Assembly: GCA_002099365.1 (NCBI GenBank)
Contig: MSED01000009.1
Coordinates: forward strand, 1,116,001 to 1,180,000
Direction: 5' to 3'
Source of the DNA: Phialophora verrucosa
Lineage: Eukaryota; Ascomycota; Eurotiomycetes; Chaetothyriales; Herpotrichiellaceae
Length of the DNA: 64,000 nucleotides
In this document: piece after piece, positions 1-11,109 of the stretch
How the letters are laid out: the number at the start of each line of letters is the position of its first letter
How positions within the stretch are numbered: the stretch's first letter is position 1
The notes under the pieces: model-generated
Database searches by the model: none
Told to the model about the DNA's origin: nothing
Seen by the model: only the letters and a program-made list of their open reading frames with translations
Program-made: the position numbers and the translations under genes

Positions 1-52
1 CAGTCTCACTCACTCACTCACGCTCACAATAACAATATAATATGTTCCACCT

Positions 53-1648
53 ATGACAATGTCGACGCGATTCCACGAATATACATTCGTCCAAGTCCTC
101 CCGTCTCAGCCCCGTTCTCAGTCCAAGGCCACCAAACTCGCCCACCGCCTGCAGAGAAGCGAGAAGAAATCGCAGCAGGCTGCGTGTTCGGGTTATCATA
201 GGAAAGGGGCGGGGCAGGTGAGACCGCGAGCGGCGTCTATTACCATCTTACCGGCAACACTGTCCAGATCTGGACGTGGACGCGGACCTGGACCTGGACC
301 TGGATGTGCATCTGGCCGATTTGAGGGAGATTGTTCGGACCACCGATATTCAAGGGAGGATGGACAATCCACGCAGTCTACCACCAATGCTGTCGCTAAA
401 ACGACGCCGCTAGACGAAGCGCTGGCACTCTACTTCCACCGGACGACGTCCAACTGTAGGGTGAACACCCCTCTAGACCGGGGCTTTCAAAGCCTCCGGA
501 GGGATCCCTTCCTATGTACTCCCGCCGGCGAGCCCGAGGACGGGGCGCTCATCGACTTTTTCGCCCATGACATAGGCCCGATAAACGAGTCAGTGGCCTG
601 GATCTTCAACGTCACCAACATGGCGGCGGGGATGCTGGAGATAGTGGCCCAGGAGAGCTTCTACGACGTCATGCTCTGCGTGTTGCAGGCAATGAGGGAC
701 TCATTGGGCTCGGCGCGCTTGTCGCCTTCTGTGGCAGTGCTTCGGCGCAAAGGGCGGGCGATTGCAAAAGTGCGGGAAGGACTGGGCGGGGCCGAGTGTG
801 AGAACCCCGACACGGTGTTGTGCGCTATCCTCATGCTGGCTGTTCTGGAGGGTCGGTTCCAAGCGACAAATGCCAGCGCGGTGCACAAGAAGACGATATC
901 AACCATCACGTCACAGAAAGGCGGGCTCGCAAGCTTTGAGGCTGGAGGCGTCTTCAAGGCCAGTGCCATGCAATTCGACACATTCTGGATGTGGGAAACA
1001 GGCAAGACGATGTTCCCTGGGCAGCGACGAGTCCATGACCCCGTCTACCTCTCCGATCCGTCGTCAATGCACCTGATTTTGAGTTTGCCGATCGGTTTCC
1101 GCGATTTGTTCCTCCAAAGAGCACTCTCCTTTGATATCCTACCGATCCTCGCACGGGCAACGCATTTCAGCGGGCTAAGCGCCTGTGAGCGTGCTGAACT
1201 TCTTCGTGAGGCCCGCACGCAAAAGAAGGCATTCGACGATTTCTGCGAAGCATGTCCTTGCCTCGGACAGAATGACGACAAATACCAACCGCTGGAGAGA
1301 TTGCTAACCATGTCAATGATATATTATATCTATGGTGCTTTCGCGCCCAGAGCTTTCCCGACAGGCCCCGGTGGACCAATCCCAGATCTGACCCGGAGAC
1401 TGATGTCGTATCAGTCGACGACCATGGCTGAAGAGGCATGCTCTCAGTGGATGTGGATTTTGGCAATCGACTTGTCGTGGACGGGAAGCCAAGTTCCGCT
1501 TGACAAGCAACCTTCCATGCTCCAGTTGCAGCTCCGCTATCCAGAGTTCCGCTCTGTGGAGACGGTTATGGCACTTGGCACGAAGTTTCTGTGGACACGA
1601 GAGATGACAAAGTCTGTCCAGTCGTACTGGCAGGATGTTACAATCTGA
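53..1648 (+). CDS. DUF3468-type fungal transcription factor-like protein without a zinc cluster
   Basis: This is a 531-aa single open frame. The short basic N-terminus (EYTFVQV, then QRSEKKSQQ) followed by a low-complexity linker and a segment like 'LRRDPFLCTPAG...LIDFF' is the layout of the fungal regulator-like family annotated as DUF3468 or fungal-specific transcription factor. The remaining 370 residues are helical, as expected for that regulatory domain. No C-x2-C-x6-C zinc cluster is present, so direct DNA binding is doubtful. The linker at residues 76-90 comes from a GGACCT-like hexamer repeat. A GT at 218 and AG at 267 could mark a 50-nt intron, but removing it breaks the frame, so I keep the open frame. 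The family is fairly certain, the N-terminus is not, and no target genes can be inferred. Confidence 0.6.
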   Translation: MTMSTRFHEYTFVQVLPSQPRSQSKATKLAHRLQRSEKKSQQAACSGYHRKGAGQVRPRAASITILPATLSRSGRGRGPGPGPGCASGRFEGDCSDHRYSREDGQSTQSTTNAVAKTTPLDEALALYFHRTTSNCRVNTPLDRGFQSLRRDPFLCTPAGEPEDGALIDFFAHDIGPINESVAWIFNVTNMAAGMLEIVAQESFYDVMLCVLQAMRDSLGSARLSPSVAVLRRKGRAIAKVREGLGGAECENPDTVLCAILMLAVLEGRFQATNASAVHKKTISTITSQKGGLASFEAGGVFKASAMQFDTFWMWETGKTMFPGQRRVHDPVYLSDPSSMHLILSLPIGFRDLFLQRALSFDILPILARATHFSGLSACERAELLREARTQKKAFDDFCEACPCLGQNDDKYQPLERLLTMSMIYYIYGAFAPRAFPTGPGGPIPDLTRRLMSYQSTTMAEEACSQWMWILAIDLSWTGSQVPLDKQPSMLQLQLRYPEFRSVETVMALGTKFLWTREMTKSVQSYWQDVTI

Positions 1649-1653
1649 AGCCA

Positions 1654-4600
1654 TTAATCTCCAAGATATTGCAGGAGATGCAGTCCAGTAAACCTGCCGT
1701 CGAAGACAGGTTGAAGGTGGTCGAACAATGCTAATACGTGTTCCCTGGGTATGCCATCCGGGTCCATCGAGACCATCGCCGTGGCATCGAGCTGTTCTCC
1801 TCCACGGTCACCTTTACTTTTCCTCAAAGGTTCGAGAGGTTGTGGTTTCAACAGTATCTTCCAGGCCCTGCGGGCTAGGATGACCGATTCCTCCAGAAGT
1901 ATGGAAACGGCATCGCTCGGCAGGCGCGGTCCTTTCCCCCCATCGTTGGCTTCCTGTGCTCGAAGTCCAAGAATCTCCGAGAGATGGAACTGGGTTTGCG
2001 CAAGGCCGGCTTCTGTGCAAATTCCAGGCCGACTCTGGTCGATCTCGATGATCTTGCGCATGTATTGTCTGCGAGCATACGTTAGAACTCCCCCAGCGTT
2101 GCCGGGATTGGGGAAACTCACTCTGCATCGTTCAATTGACCTAGCCACCGATGAGCCGCGCCAACAGCATAGTAGCTTTGAAAGGTCAACAGTCCGAATT
2201 TGCCATGCAGTTTCAGCCTGGCTTCCAGAACCTCCTTGTGCAGCTCCAGAGCACGTTGCTTGTCACCACTTTGCAGCACCAAACAAGCAAGGTCAAATCG
2301 CCACCGATTGGTGGCAGCAGACTGTCCCGTAGCCACCTGCACCCAATGCAATCCTTGCTCAGCCATCGGGACTGCCTGTTCGAATTTGCCTTGGTACATA
2401 AGACAATATGCCTTGTGATGGTGGTATTTCGCGTACTCGTATGGGATTTCTTCTGGAGGACCCCACTCACGATATTTCTCTAGGCACTTATCAAAGATTG
2501 GCTCGGCTTCTTTGTAGTTGTTGTATTGCAAAAGAACACAGCCATAGTCGGACCATGCATTGCCTAGGAGAATGTCGTCGTTCTTCGTGTAGGTCGCTGG
2601 ATCACATACTTCGCGGTGTTGAACTCGAATTGTGATCACTCTGGTGATTCGATTTCGGCACTCTGCGAGGTTCGCTATTCCCGAGTCTTGCAAAAGCAAA
2701 GACACTACAACATGGATATTGGCCCGCAGGCGATCTTCCTGGAAATCCCCTTTGTCGAGGATGGCTTCTGCTGATCTGAGAAGCTCCAAACCCTCAGTGG
2801 TCAAGCATCTCTCCCACAGATCGATGCCGGCGTCGGAAATCAGCTCGGCCAGCTTGACGGACGGTGGGATCTCGACAAGACCTGTTTGCCATAGGCGCTT
2901 TATACTCAAGATATGAGGCAGATACCTTCTGCATGCTGGCCACTTGTGGGGCTCGGGGACTTGGATCGGCGAAGGGCGCGGGAAGCGGGCCCGGATCAGC
3001 AAGAAGACTCTCTCAAACACTCTCTGGCGTTCCGCAACATTGTCGGGTTGATTCAGCTCGTCAAGGATCTTGGCCTGCAGCTTGCGGTGAATGCTCAAGA
3101 CTTCCTCGCCGTCGTGAGCTCTTATAGTGATAAGACGACGTTTCGACAGCTCGGTCGTCATACGGCTCCATCTGCACTTTGTTAGACTAGACACGCGGGA
3201 TCCTGGTCTTCTTACCTCATGGGTGAATGTGAATGCAGCATTTCAAGTGACGGGTCCTCATGCGGGCCTACAAGCAGTCCCTTTTGGATGTTGTCGCTGT
3301 CAAAGAACGCCAAAATATTGAGCAATTGGCGTGAATCTGTCCGGACCTCTCTGAGGCCAATGTTCCACACCATCTCCATGGCGTCGTTTGCATCGGAAGG
3401 CGCTTCTTGGGCATTGCGCGACATCTGCCTTTCATTCCACAGTTCCACGAAATATGCCAGGGGGCACTCCGAAGCAAGAACAAATCCAGCAATCAGTGAC
3501 AGCGCGAGCGGAAGCTTTTCTGCTCGCTTGGCGATATCTCCGGCTAGCTTGTACTCGGGATGTGCTCTCATATCCTCGACAGGCTCGCCTCGGTTGGCCG
3601 ACTTGAGAAGCAGCTCACGACTCTCTTCCAGCTTCAGAGCGTGCAAGTCGATCGTGGATGACTTCGTGGATAGGTGCGAGACGTCGAGGTTTTGATTCTG
3701 TGTGGTAATCAGCACGCAGCCATGAGTATTGGACATCTCTGCTGGCAAGAATCTGCGGATGTCGAACGCTTCATCCACATTGTCGAAGACAAGGAGCCAT
3801 CGGTCGGTTGTTTGTTCGAGGAACTCCCGTCCCATGTTTACCAACCTCTCCTCCTCCGCAATGCTCTCAGCGTGCGGTATGACCTTCAGAGCAATCTCGC
3901 AGAATGAGTCAGCGCATATCATGGCTGTCTCCGCCGGAACCCAGAATATGTATGAGTAACAGCTCTTGAATTTCCAGGTGTAGGCCGTTGCAATTGCAGA
4001 TTTTCCCATACCACCCGGTCCACGGATAACTGTGATGTGGCCCTTCTCCTTCATGCCATCATCGATCTTTGCAAGGTCGTCAATGCGGCCGACAAAGTCG
4101 GGATTCCAGGGGGGCTGTAATGTGCATATCGTCCCTTGGCCCGAATGGGCCGAAGCTGTTGGTTCGACACTCTTCCCCTGTGCAAGAGGGGTAGTGGCCG
4201 CACTCCTTGCTGCTTCCTCGACCTTGAGTTCGCGAACTCTCTGCATATACGTGTAGGATGGTCCTCTTGAATTCAACCTTGGACGGCTAGATTGAGGCTT
4301 TGAGGGCGGGCCAGTCACGGGATGCAGCCCCAACTGATCATTCCACAGGTCGGAGAACTGGGTTGCCAATGAGTCCTCCTTTTCTGTATGCTGCTGTTGT
4401 GACATCTCAGACTGTTGTTCAATGAAATGTACCAAGTCGGAGTATCGGTCGCCTTGGTGGGACAAAGAGATCGGATGTGGTGATTCCGGGACCTCGCTGT
4501 CAGCAGATATCAAAGCGAATTGTTGCAGGTGGTCTGCCAAGTGCTTGAAGTATAGTTCCAGATCACAGTCGAGGCGACACAGCGGGCATTGCAGTTGATC

Positions 4601-6170
4601 AGGAGTGTTGGCCGAAGGTTTCACACTTAAATCTGCGATGGCCGACAAATGTTCTGCGGGTACATGATGGATCGAGGCGACGTGCTCGCTGAAAAGTGTC
4701 TGATCTGACCATTCCTGACCACACGCCTCGCACGCCCAAACCTTAGGTAAGTGATGTTCATAAAGCTCATGCTGTACCCAATCCTCTTGTGTAGAATATG
4801 TCTTCGCGCCTTGTAGGCATTGCTCGCATGTGCATAGGTAAGGCTCCAGGTCAGCAAAAACGTGTGCGGCCCAGTCTGCACTAGTAGCTACATCCATTAT
4901 CGTGGTCTCGCGTATGTTCTGGGAGGCTCGAGCATACCCCGGGATTTCTTCATGGGCGTGCCTGCTCGACGGGGAAGGCACATACGCCTCGACATGGGGT
5001 ATCAGTGGCTTCGAATCGCCAACTATTATCGGCAGTGCGCAGTAAGGACATATGAAGCTTTGGCCTGCCTCGAGGGGATTTGGAGGTGGAGGTATTGAGA
5101 CTGCCGGGAGCTGAGGAGTCTCCTCAAATTCAGTTACTGAGGCGGCAGTATTGGTCACATAACCAGAATCAGCTTTGGAAAATACTGTGCCGCTCATTGA
5201 AGCAGTGTCACTGCCAGTGGAGGTTAGCCGGCTCAGCACTGCTCTGTGATTATCGACCATAAAGGCGGATGGTAGCCGATCATGCTGATTACTAGAGCTT
5301 CCTTGAGGGCGGGACCCAAGGACTTGAGAGTGATCGGTGATAGCAAGCGTGAATCCGGCTGCCCTCTGGCGTCCGTGAGATTTCTCGGCTCTAAGATGCC
5401 GTAAGAAACATCTGCGCAGCCAATTTGCATGTCCAACTCTCTGCTTGAGCCTCTGGGACGCCCTAGGGAACAAGCGGTCGGCAAGTTGAACGTCGACTTT
5501 GTCGTCGCCGACCAGAATATCGCTGGAATACATATCTGAAGGGAACGGATCCCTGAGAGCCTCATTTAAACCCTTCAGTCGCTCGAGGACGGCCGAGATT
5601 AGGCTCCCTCTTTCCTTCAGCAGGTCGTCCGAGATTGGTAGCTTGGAGACAGTTCTGAGACTGCTTTGGCGATCGAAGTACGACGTCCAGTTATCCTCAA
5701 GGAGAGCGGGGCTGAGCAAAGGCGTTGCGGTAATCCGAAGGTCCTCCAGCACTAGCAACACATAGATGTCAGTCGTAGCCTCCCAGCGACATGATACTAA
5801 GATCTTCCCTTATCGTAGAGGGCGACACAGTCGGAAATTTCTCAGGAGATTACGTGCCATTTTGCAGTTTCCGGTTGAGACTTTCGAGAAGCTCAACTAG
5901 CAGATCTCGGAGCTCTGAGCTCTTGCGCAGGGCATGATCAAGCGAGCAATTTTCTACATGATGGGTTTCTCCCCAGCGTTCCAGATTGTTTTGAAGGCTC
6001 TCCACAAAGTCAGCTCTTGCTTCCCATACAGGCCGATTCGCAGCCATGGCGGACGAAAGCTGATCGCATGTTTGCCGGCATTCTTCGAAAGCTGCGGCGA
6101 CTTGTGCATATTGATAGAGAGAGCCAAGGTCCTTGCGCGGACCGTTGGATTGAGCAGCCGTCATTGGCAC
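1654..6170 (-). CDS. NLR-like STAND protein: helical N-terminus, zinc fingers, NB-ARC, TPR
   Basis: The four-exon model is 6170-5854, 5711-3216, 3171-2122 and 2068-1654, which closes in frame at 1,425 aa. Residues 1-300 are helical and resemble the N-terminal region of fungal NB-ARC proteins. About residues 320-490 hold several Cys/His modules: CPYC, CTCEQC with a later H-x4-H, CEAC with H-x4-H, and CPLC with H-x3-H. NB-ARC follows from about 650: Walker A GPGGMGKSA near 669, Walker B LLVFDNVD near 746 and LPLAL near 841. The C-terminal 400 residues look like TPRs (YNNYKEAEPIF, and the spliced NDAEQYMRK). Fungal NLRs act in cytosolic non-self recognition and regulated cell death; this role is inferred for this gene. 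It ends 6 nt from the convergent regulator gene and is divergent from the HeLo-like gene. The first intron (142 nt, acceptor after TTTGCTCAG) is the least certain. Confidence 0.83.
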
Positions 6171-6579
6171 AGTGACCTGGTATCATGATCCGGGCATTGG
6201 AGCCGGGTGAGGTTCTGGCAGCCCTCGGAGGGGCGCTTGAGGCTGAACGGCGTGAAATTGGGATCGAGCGATGGGGGTTGGAGGGGTCACTTGGCAGCTC
6301 ATTGTGCCACATGTCGAGTGCCAGCAGTAGCGCACCGCTTATCGTTGTCTACCTGCACGAATGTCAGCTTCACCAATCACGGACGGGGACCTCGCCTCGA
6401 ATCGAGCGTGGCTTGACGTGTTGAGGGGAAGACAAGAGTCTCAATCTTGAGTCGAGACCAGAGAGCCGAGACCCTGCAGGGCTCGGTGCTTTGTCCCTCA
6501 TCCGCTCTTCAGCCGCACCGTGAACTCACCTCGAGGAAATCTGCATCTACAGAGCACCGAGTGTAGCGTGGCCTCCAGA
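6171..6579. promoter_or_regulatory. Bidirectional promoter between NLR and HeLo-like genes
   Basis: This 409-nt gap separates the NLR start codon (6170, minus) from the HeLo-like start (6580, plus). It must hold both promoters if the start sites are right. I see no clear TATA box. An upstream in-frame ATG at 6520 could extend the plus-strand protein by 20 residues, but the family usually begins at the MSGFEVVG methionine. Confidence 0.5.
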
Positions 6580-8419
6580 ATGTCTGGGTTTGAGGTGGTT
6601 GGGTTGATCCTTGCATTGTATCCGATGGTTGTGGATGCTGTCGTCTACTGCAAGAAGGTGCGATCCGGAGAGATCATCCACGACCTACTGGAGGAAGTTC
6701 GCGCAGAAAAGGTCATTTTCTGTGGCTCCATTCAACACCTTTGCCTCTCTCAGATATCTGGAAAGGATGTGGTCGGCGTCGTCGATCCCAACTCAGAGGC
6801 TTTTGGCTTATGGCAACAGAGCAGCTTCTTGAACAGTCTCCTGGCTGCGCACGCGGCAGAAGCCACCGTTTCCATCCTCGAGACACTGAAAAGCATACAT
6901 CTCGAGCTGCAGCATATTCAACAAGAGTTAGACAAGATCAACCCCAGTGCCGTGAGTCCAGTGCAGTCCTGGCGCTTAGAGTGCGTTCCGGCACCTCCAG
7001 TTACAGGACTGACTGCCGTAGGTCGAGTTCAGGGCAAGGCTCAAAACGTTTGTTTTCACATTGAAATCTGGCCAGGACACCTCAGCAGTGAAGTTGGGTT
7101 TGAAGAAGATCCACAAGCTCAACAAGAGATTATGCCGGCTTGTCTCCTCCCGCACACAGCACAGGCATCCTCCACGCTCCGGTGTAGGAACGACTCTTTG
7201 CGGCAATTCATGCGCTGCCTTTGCCACAGGTGTCTTCAGGGCCGTAGAAAGCCATTACCGTTGCTCCTGCCAACGAGACCATCCCACGAAACTCCAAGTT
7301 CCCCCGTTACCGCTTCCAAAATACGATGCCGGTAAGGGCCGAAAGCCAACGCTGCAGCTCTTATTCTCTGTGGATGATGAGATGTCTCTAGAAAAACGGG
7401 GCGGTGGGATGAGAAGCTCAGAATCGATGAGCCAATCATTCCTCTCAGGGGAAACATCTGTCTCCTCGAGGTCACAAGGAACCGAGGGCGATCACTCTCA
7501 AGGAGACTATCCACTCTCAGCCGTTCAGAGTAATAATTCCCTCGCCAGCTCTATGACATTAGTGTTCAACCCAAAGTGCTATTGCCTAGCGGTGACGGAA
7601 TGCGGAAAAGACAGAAGTGACGAGATAACAGACATATGCTCGTCCATCCGAGCCCTGGCACAGGCGCCGGACGCGCCCTCCAAGCGGCAAACGCTCGGTA
7701 TCCTACGAGCGGATAGCGTCGACTACGAGCTTCAGTCTCCGAGACCTGTTGGCGACGGAGACACCAAAGCGGTCCTCTCGCTCGATGATCTATTCACTGG
7801 AGATCAAAACAAGCTGGCACGCCGACACCGCATCAATCTGGCTTTGAGTTTGGCATGGGGAGTAACGACACTTCACCAGACGCCATGGATCGGCCCCTCA
7901 TGGACGTGGAGCGATTTCTCGGCCCTCACGAATCGACAGAGAGGTCAGTTCGATGAGGGCCTATTCATTACGAAATATTTTCCTTCTCAGAAGAACTTGA
8001 ATATTCCCGAGGCGCCGGACGGAGAAACGGCCCCTTCCCTGCTCAAGATTGCAATAGGAGAGCCAGTCATTGCGCGACTCGGCTACGCATTGATCGAGTT
8101 GGCCGCGGGCAAACGTCTTGCCAGTCTCCACGAACCCAGGGCATCAACGAGCCAAGACAAGGATCTTGAGGATCTTCTGACCGCGCGCCATCTTCTGGAC
8201 ACAGGCTTTGTGGGGGACGAAGAATGTGAAGCATATAGTGCGGTAGTTCATGCATGTCTATACCAGCAAATCCAGCGAGACGAAGGGCTGGGCTTGAAGA
8301 AGCTGAGATCGCAAGATGCATGGTTCGAGAGGGATCTGACTCGGTCGATTGTGCAGCCACTGTACAACATATACACGAGGGAATGGGGAAGCTCGTCGAC
8401 GGCGGTATCAGCATATTAA
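6580..8419 (+). CDS. HeLo-like / DUF7580 domain protein
   Basis: Two exons (6580-6951 and 7022-8419) join in phase 0 across a 70-nt intron with a GTGAGT donor, giving 589 aa. The N-terminus MSGFEVVGLILALYPMVVDA is the hydrophobic start typical of fungal HeLo-like proteins. It is followed by a coiled helical region ending near 'GLKKIHKLNKRL'. A His/Cys patch (HYRCSCQRDH) and the segment around RRHRINLALSLAWGVTTLH mark the DUF7580 domain. The pattern there, with a later LGYALIELAAGKRL, recalls a degenerate protein-kinase C-lobe without catalytic residues; that is inference. HeLo and HeLo-like domains in other fungal proteins can damage membranes during incompatibility reactions. Divergence from an NLR across 409 nt suggests the two may act together. 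The family call is good and the function unproven. Confidence 0.75.
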
Positions 8420-9299
8420 TTGATGCGGAGGGTGAAGACCACCTCGGAACGATCTATTAGCTCAACAGCGCTCGGTTCAGGCCACGTCGAGGCAAGAGAG
8501 ATTTCTATTGTGGGAGAGGCTTAAGCACAAGCCCACAACTGTTAGCCAAATACCTGTCTTAGCGAAAATATTATTGGCGCTTTTGTCGATGTGATTAATA
8601 TGCCTTCGAACCGGCTTAGGGCACCTACTTATCGTTCATAGTTGGTGTCATTCTTGTGCCACACCTGGAGGTTGAAGAAACGGAGGTGAGCGTTGCTTGC
8701 GGTGCTTGAGCGGGGCTGGTGACGCCGATTTGAACCTGGTTCTCCCAACCCCAAGCTACCTTAGCGATATAAACGCTTTTCATCAACCCCGCCTCAGGGA
8801 ACCAGCAGACGCGGACCAGGTGGTTTGTTTACTTTCCTTTTCAATATCGTCCCTGAGAAATGCCTGGTGGGCCTGGCGCATTGTGCACTCGTGTGGGAGG
8901 ATCATGCTGACGACTCGCAGGCCAGACACGGTCCCGAAGCAGTTCCACCTCGACTAAATCAGAGGGGACCAGCGACCTCGAACACGAGAGCTCAGACTTC
9001 CCTTCTTGGGTCCACAGAGTATTGCTTGCTGCCAAACAGGACCAGCGCAAACAGCCGTGGAAAGCTACCTTTGGAGAAGGTATTGGCCAGCGATTCGATT
9101 CCGAAGAAGATCTGGTGAGAATCGATCGAAGCTTCGGTGGGCTTGACGACCCCTCCTGTCCATTCAACACGCAAGGTAGCAGCCTTGCTGCGTGATACAC
9201 GATTATTCCAAGCTCGACCGAACTCTGCGATGGTCTGCTGTGTCTGAGTGGAACATTGGCCTGTCGCACCCGACTTGCTTTTCGCAGACCCCTCTTTCA
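8420..9299. other. Intergenic region, no gene seen
   Basis: These 880 nt hold only short overlapping open frames on both strands, with no recognisable motif or splice-linked exon set. They should contain the 3' end of the HeLo-like gene and the promoter of the oxygenase-like gene. Confidence 0.6.
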
Positions 9300-10417
9300 A
9301 TGTCGCCCGCAACTGGTTCCTTGTTCATCAGTCTGAAGTTTCTGAAATGGCTGCCATTATATGAGAGCGAAAAACCGTTTCAGATATTCATCAACATCCC
9401 CGAAGACGCGACTGATAGGCGTACGACGAACCTTGCGTTCGAGAATGTCGAGGTCCCAATACAGGACGTCCGGTTTTTCCCACCAAAGCATTTCCTGTTA
9501 GACAAACACGGGTTTACGTACTATTCGCACAAACTAGATGTCGGTCACCTCACAGATAGGGAATCCGTGGAGCAGCGATATCTTCCCGAGATGGAAAATC
9601 TTCTCAAATCAACCTTGGACAGCGCCGATCGCGTCTTCTTCTTTGACTGGAGGGTTTGACTCATGCGCACCCTTGAAATGCTTCTTTACTGATCATCCTT
9701 AGTTACGGAAAAACGCCCCAGAGATCGAAGGAGCCCTCGTTGACCTTAACGACCTGACAACATGGCTAAGACCAGCACTGCATTTGCACGTTGGTAGGTG
9801 AGAAGCCGTCGCCCCCGCAGTCTCTTGTCCTGATGTTCTACGAACAGATCAGAGTCCGGTCGCGGTGATACGGCGAGTCCTCATGCAGCTTCCCGCAGAT
9901 GCTGAGTATCTGCTCCAAGGTCGCATCCGCGTCATCAAGTAAGAGCAGGAATCGGCCATTGTTAGAGATGGTGGGTTGACATTTGCTAATCTAGCTTGTG
10001 GCGACCGATTGTTGACACCGTTCGAGACTACCCTCTCGCAATCTGTGATGGCAGCACACTCTCGCCGTCAGACCTCGTAGAGGCCGATCACGTAAGACGT
10101 CATTATACGGGGTCCACCATGTACTTGAAGCACAACGAGCGGCAGAAATTTTACTTCATGAGTCGTCAAACGAAGGACGAAGTTTTGATATTCAAAAACT
10201 TTGATTCTGCCGAGACAACGGCAGCGACTTGTATGCACCGCTTTCGACTATCTAAGAAATGCGCAAAGCTCTCTAACAAGATACAGGCGCACCGCATGCA
10301 TCCTTCCTGGACCCTGACATTCCCGAAGCCTTCACGCCCAGACAAAGTATCGAAGTCAGAGCTTTGGTTTTCACGTATCCCGACAGGACGTCCTCAGGAA
10401 TGATTCCTTCGTGCTGA
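9300..10417 (+). CDS. CmcJ / GA4-desaturase-like oxygenase family protein
   Basis: Five exons (9300-9653, 9703-9793, 9848-9938, 9995-10230, 10287-10417) join in frame to 300 aa. The layout matches the fungal family annotated as CmcJ-like methoxylase, GA4 desaturase or AsaB-type hydroxylase. An N-terminal strand is followed by 'TYYSHKLDV', then a YLPEMENLL helix, 'VFFFDWRLRK', a segment DQSPVAVIRRVL, the 'RVINLWRPI' block and a C-terminal 'DVRALVF'-like end (IEVRALVFTYP). Family members are about 250-310 aa and are often near secondary-metabolism genes, but none lies nearby. Usual members have a V-H-x-D core; here HVDQS after splicing is the candidate metal-binding His/Asp. Substrate unknown. 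The start at 9300 is the first Met before the conserved strand; the last intron is the least certain. Confidence 0.72.
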
Positions 10418-11109
10418 TATAACAAGCATCCTACACATAACACCACCACAACCATCAATACAGGCGCTCTCTCGGTTGACTGGAACGGCAGACCTCGAGT
10501 GGCGATTGCACGGATCAGAAAAACAGCGGTTACCTTGTTCTCGGCGGGACCACCAAGAGCGCGAACAATCTTGCCAACACCTGTCCTGTCGATGTCTTTG
10601 GATCCTGAGATCCCTGGCAATACCCGTCCTTCAGTGACATGACCTCCGAATGCGGTGATTCAGCATTCATTGATCTTGTCAATCATGAACTCACCCGCTC
10701 TCGCGTCACCCGGACAATCCCTTTTGCATGGAACAGTGCCGTAGCCTAATTAGATTCATCAGCCCATCTGAGGCGCTAGGGCTCAGTCATGTCGGAGGAG
10801 CGCAGTGACGTTCATAGATCGGGGCGAGGATCAAATATCCGAACAATCGGGCGTATTCCGGTTGATCGCTAGGCTGCCACGTTTTCCCGAACTCGACTTC
10901 ATCGTCTTGCCTTCGTCCACCATCACTAACGAGTTTTGACATCTGGGTCTGTGAAAACACACGCTCGCCCTGTAGCAAGATATCGGTATACTTGCTGAGC
11001 CCACGCCGCAAGTGATGGTCTATAAGCCGAGCGTCGCCAGTAACGCTGCAATTTCTTGGAGGAGAGAGACCACGACGACAATAACGAACATGCATATGTC
11101 ACTGAGAAG
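10418..11109. other. Intergenic region with unexplained minus-strand open frames
   Basis: Two minus-strand frames (11095-10787 and about 10680-10273) have a protein-like composition, for example around 'PEYARLFGYLIL' and 'RTGVGKIVRALGG'. I cannot join them into a credible gene or name a family. They may be a decayed gene, or simply the 3' flank of the oxygenase-like gene and the promoter of ATG15. Confidence 0.35.

Noticed and set aside
218..267. Possible 50-nt intron in the first gene
   Set aside because: Its removal shifts the frame into an early stop, while the unspliced frame is open throughout.
5712..5853. Apparent frame break between the first two NLR exons
   Set aside because: The acceptor TTTGCTCAG at 5712 joins in phase and leaves the later domains intact; the nearer AG sites do not.
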